Assembly (NCBI GenBank): GCA_943333125.1
Contig: CALQSB010000017.1
Location: 1-59,396 of the forward strand
Direction of reading: 5' to 3'
Length of the DNA stretch: 59,396 bases
DNA from: Chitinophaga pinensis
GTDB taxonomy: Bacteria > Bacteroidota > Bacteroidia > Chitinophagales > Chitinophagaceae
Shown here: piece by piece, positions 57,741 to 59,396 of the stretch
Layout of the letters: every line of letters begins with the position of its first letter
Position numbering within the stretch: position 1 is the stretch's first letter
Program-made: the position numbers and the translations under genes
The notes under the pieces: model-generated
Databases searched by the model: none
Told to the model about the DNA's origin: nothing
The model's input: the letters and a program-made list of their open reading frames with translations, nothing else

Positions 57741-57935
57741 TTACTTGAATAAAGAGTAAATAAATTTCATTGACCCGCTGGCTATGAAGTCCATAATAGC
57801 CACAATAGCTGTGATAAATAATGTGGCTCCTAAAACAATCATAGTTGACTGTTGTAATTGTTCCCACTTAGGCCAACTTACATTTTCAGTAAGTTCTTCG
57901 TAAGAATCTTTCAGAAAAACGGCGAGTTTGTTCAT
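57741..57935 (-). CDS. secE: Preprotein translocase subunit SecE
   Basis: This 64-residue protein has a short cytoplasmic helix (DSYEELTENVSWPKWEQL) and one transmembrane helix (about residues 33-52), the minimal SecE form. It belongs to the SecYEG channel. The gene sits between tRNA-Trp and nusG as in many bacteria. Confidence 0.95.
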   Translation of the reverse strand: MNKLAVFLKDSYEELTENVSWPKWEQLQQSTMIVLGATLFITAIVAIMDFIASGSMKFIYSLFK

Positions 57936-58024
57936 TTTTAATTTTTTAATGTTTAGTGTTTAAAGCTTCTTGTTTTTACCGAAAGGAAAAGTACAAAAAA
58001 GTTTCAAACTTGTAACTTAATTCG

Positions 58025-58095
58025 CACGGGCACTAGGATTCGAACCCAGATCAAAGGTTTTGGAGACCCGTATGCTACCGTTGCACCATGCCCGT
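58025..58095 (-). tRNA. tRNA-Trp (CCA)
   Basis: The minus strand folds as a cloverleaf with acceptor stem ACGGGCA / TGCCCGT and discriminator G. The anticodon loop CTCCAAA carries CCA and the T arm contains TTCGAAT. CCA is not encoded. It lies between tuf and secE, the usual place. Confidence 0.97.
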
Positions 58096-58101
58096 AGAAA
58101 G

Positions 58102-58138
58102 CTAAAAGCTATCCCGATATGCTCAGGACAGCTTTTAG
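58102..58138 (-). other. Hairpin in the leader of the tRNA-Trp/secE transcript
   Basis: CTAAAAGCT (58102-58110) pairs with AGCTTTTAG (58130-58138) around a 19-base loop that itself has CCCGAT and TCAGGAC motifs related to the palindrome at 17081-17094. It lies between the promoter box and the tRNA. There is no proper T-run, so it is a poor terminator; it may help processing. Confidence 0.6.
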
Positions 58139-58148
58139 ATTTGTAAAA

Positions 58149-58156
58149 CAAAGATA
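58149..58156 (-). promoter_or_regulatory. Promoter box for tRNA-Trp/secE/nusG
   Basis: TATCTTTG on the minus strand matches TAnnTTTG and lies 40 bases after the tuf stop. A TTG at the standard -33 spacing is not clear. Confidence 0.5.
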
Positions 58157-58195
58157 GTTATTATCTTTTAAAGATCGAATGCTTTCGCAAAGAGC

Positions 58196-59383
58196 TTATT
58201 TTATTATTTCAGTAACCTGACCTGCACCAACTGTACGTCCACCTTCACGAATCGCGAATTTCAAACCTTTTTCCATTGCGATTGGCTGAATCAAAGTAAC
58301 ATTTAAATTAGTGTTATCACCAGGCATTACCATTTCAGTTCCTTCGTTCAATGTTACTTCACCAGTAACGTCTGTAGTACGGAAATAAAATTGAGGGCGA
58401 TATTTATTGAAGAATGGAGTATGACGTCCGCCTTCTTCTTTGCTTAATACATAAACTTCACCTTTGAATTGAGTATGCGGAGTAATTGAACCTGGTTTGC
58501 AAAGAACCATTCCACGACGGATTTGAGTCTTTTCAATACCACGAAGTAGTAACCCTGCATTATCACCGGCTTCTCCTTCATCCAATAATTTTTTGAACAT
58601 CTCCACGCCAGTTACAGTTGAAACCAATGGTTTTTCCTGTAATCCAACGATTTCGATACCTTCTCCAACTTTGATACGTCCTCTTTCGATACGACCAGTT
58701 GCAACAGTTCCACGACCAGTGATAGAGAATACATCCTCAACACTCATCAAGAAAGGTAAATCAACTAATCTTGGAGGTAACGGAATATAGCTATCAACAG
58801 CATCCATTAACTCATCGATTTTAGCAACCCATTTTTCCTCTCCGGCCAAAGCGCCAGTAGCAGAACCCTGTATGATTGGGGTATTATCTCCATCAAAACC
58901 GTAAGAAGTTAACAAATCACGGATTTCGATTTCAACTAATTCCAAAAGTTCAGGATCATCAACAAGATCAACTTTGTTCATGAAAACAACGATTTGAGGT
59001 ACGCCTACCTGACGAGCCAAAAGAATGTGCTCTTTTGTTTGAGGCATTGGACCATCAGTAGCAGCAACTACAAGTATAGCTCCGTCCATTTGGGCGGCAC
59101 CTGTAATCATGTTTTTTACGTAATCCGCGTGACCTGGACAATCTACGTGAGCGTAGTGACGACTAAGTGTTGCGTATTCAACGTGCGCTGTATTGATTGT
59201 GATCCCTCTTTCTTTTTCTTCGGGAGCACCATCGATATCATCGTAATTTTTTTTCTCCGCTAAACCCTTTTTTGACAAAACATCGGTTATAGCGGCTGTA
59301 AGTGTTGTTTTTCCATGATCTACGTGACCGATGGTACCAACGTTAAGATGGGGTTTATCCCTCTTGAATGATTCTTTTGCCAT
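58196..59383 (-). CDS. tuf: Elongation factor Tu
   Basis: This complete 395-residue GTPase delivers aminoacyl-tRNA to the ribosome. The G1 loop is GHVDHGKTT (19-27), followed by [21 protein letters not shown] and NKVDLVDD. The C-terminal domains include [21 protein letters not shown]. The ATG is 13 bases from the window edge. It heads the tuf-trnW-secE-nusG-rpl-rpo block. Confidence 0.98.
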   Translation of the reverse strand: MAKESFKRDKPHLNVGTIGHVDHGKTTLTAAITDVLSKKGLAEKKNYDDIDGAPEEKERGITINTAHVEYATLSRHYAHVDCPGHADYVKNMITGAAQMDGAILVVAATDGPMPQTKEHILLARQVGVPQIVVFMNKVDLVDDPELLELVEIEIRDLLTSYGFDGDNTPIIQGSATGALAGEEKWVAKIDELMDAVDSYIPLPPRLVDLPFLMSVEDVFSITGRGTVATGRIERGRIKVGEGIEIVGLQEKPLVSTVTGVEMFKKLLDEGEAGDNAGLLLRGIEKTQIRRGMVLCKPGSITPHTQFKGEVYVLSKEEGGRHTPFFNKYRPQFYFRTTDVTGEVTLNEGTEMVMPGDNTNLNVTLIQPIAMEKGLKFAIREGGRTVGAGQVTEIIK

Positions 59384-59396
59384 TGTTTAAATTTTA

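Noticed and set aside
57739..57867. N-terminal extension of NusG
   Set aside because: The extra residues overlap secE and do not fit the family, so the start at 57738 is used.
1..59396. Insertion sequence, prophage, CRISPR or integrative element
   Set aside because: No transposase, integrase, phage structural gene or repeat-spacer array was found in the window; the repeat family carries no protein.

Overview
The window is an A+T-rich chromosomal segment from a member of the Bacteroidota, most likely a Chitinophagaceae-like lineage. The evidence is the gene content (DUF4254 next to a GT9 transferase, thrA-thrB-thrC, a long-form IspH, an acyl-CoA reductase beside a ferredoxin, OmpH/Skp). Promoter-like TAnnTTTG boxes in front of several genes, weak Shine-Dalgarno sequences and repeated use of TTG/GTG starts agree. 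There is no transposase, phage gene, CRISPR array or rRNA. The family and phylum calls come from memory of protein families, not from a search.

Layout. 1-4.4 kb: a short repeat-rich start, then a minus-strand set of rhodanese, PASTA protein and D-Ala-D-Ala ligase, a lipoprotein, and a ferredoxin divergent from a LuxC-type acyl-CoA reductase. 4.5-15.5 kb: housekeeping genes (HtrA protease, cytoplasmic GH13 enzyme, ispH, cmk, clpC, STAS protein, RNase Z, dapA, L,D-transpeptidase). 15.7-20.7 kb: thrA-thrB-thrC, the aspartate-to-threonine pathway. 21.1-25.9 kb: a four-gene signalling cluster of an H-NOX haem sensor, a histidine kinase with an HNOBA-like N-terminus, a single-domain receiver and a receiver-PAS-kinase. 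25.9-31.5 kb: accessory genes (CAP protein, a SoxB-like phosphoesterase paired with a TsdA-like dihaem cytochrome, a PrsW-like protease, an orphan Pycsar-effector-like membrane protein, an unrecognised protein). 31.8-45.6 kb: tRNA-Asp, then accA, oxidoreductase, sugar transferase, M1 peptidase and FemAB-like genes on plus. These converge on minus-strand methyltransferase, ispD, asparaginase, GT9, DUF4254, permease and OmpH genes. 45.9-59.4 kb: the classic tuf / tRNA-Trp / secE / nusG / rplK / rplA / rplJ / rplL / rpoB / rpoC block, all on minus, divided by terminators and promoter-like boxes into several probable transcription units.

The least ordinary items are: (1) a roughly 180-bp dispersed element present three times plus one collapsed remnant, almost entirely an imperfect palindrome with TTAA-like edges, whose edges supply or overlap stop codons of neighbouring genes and which sits between rplL and rpoB; (2) the H-NOX/HNOBA phosphorelay, predicted to sense NO; (3) a TsdA-like/SoxB-like pair suggesting a compact thiosulfate-oxidation module; and (4) a PycTM-like effector protein without a cyclase. 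All functional assignments rest on reading motifs by eye.
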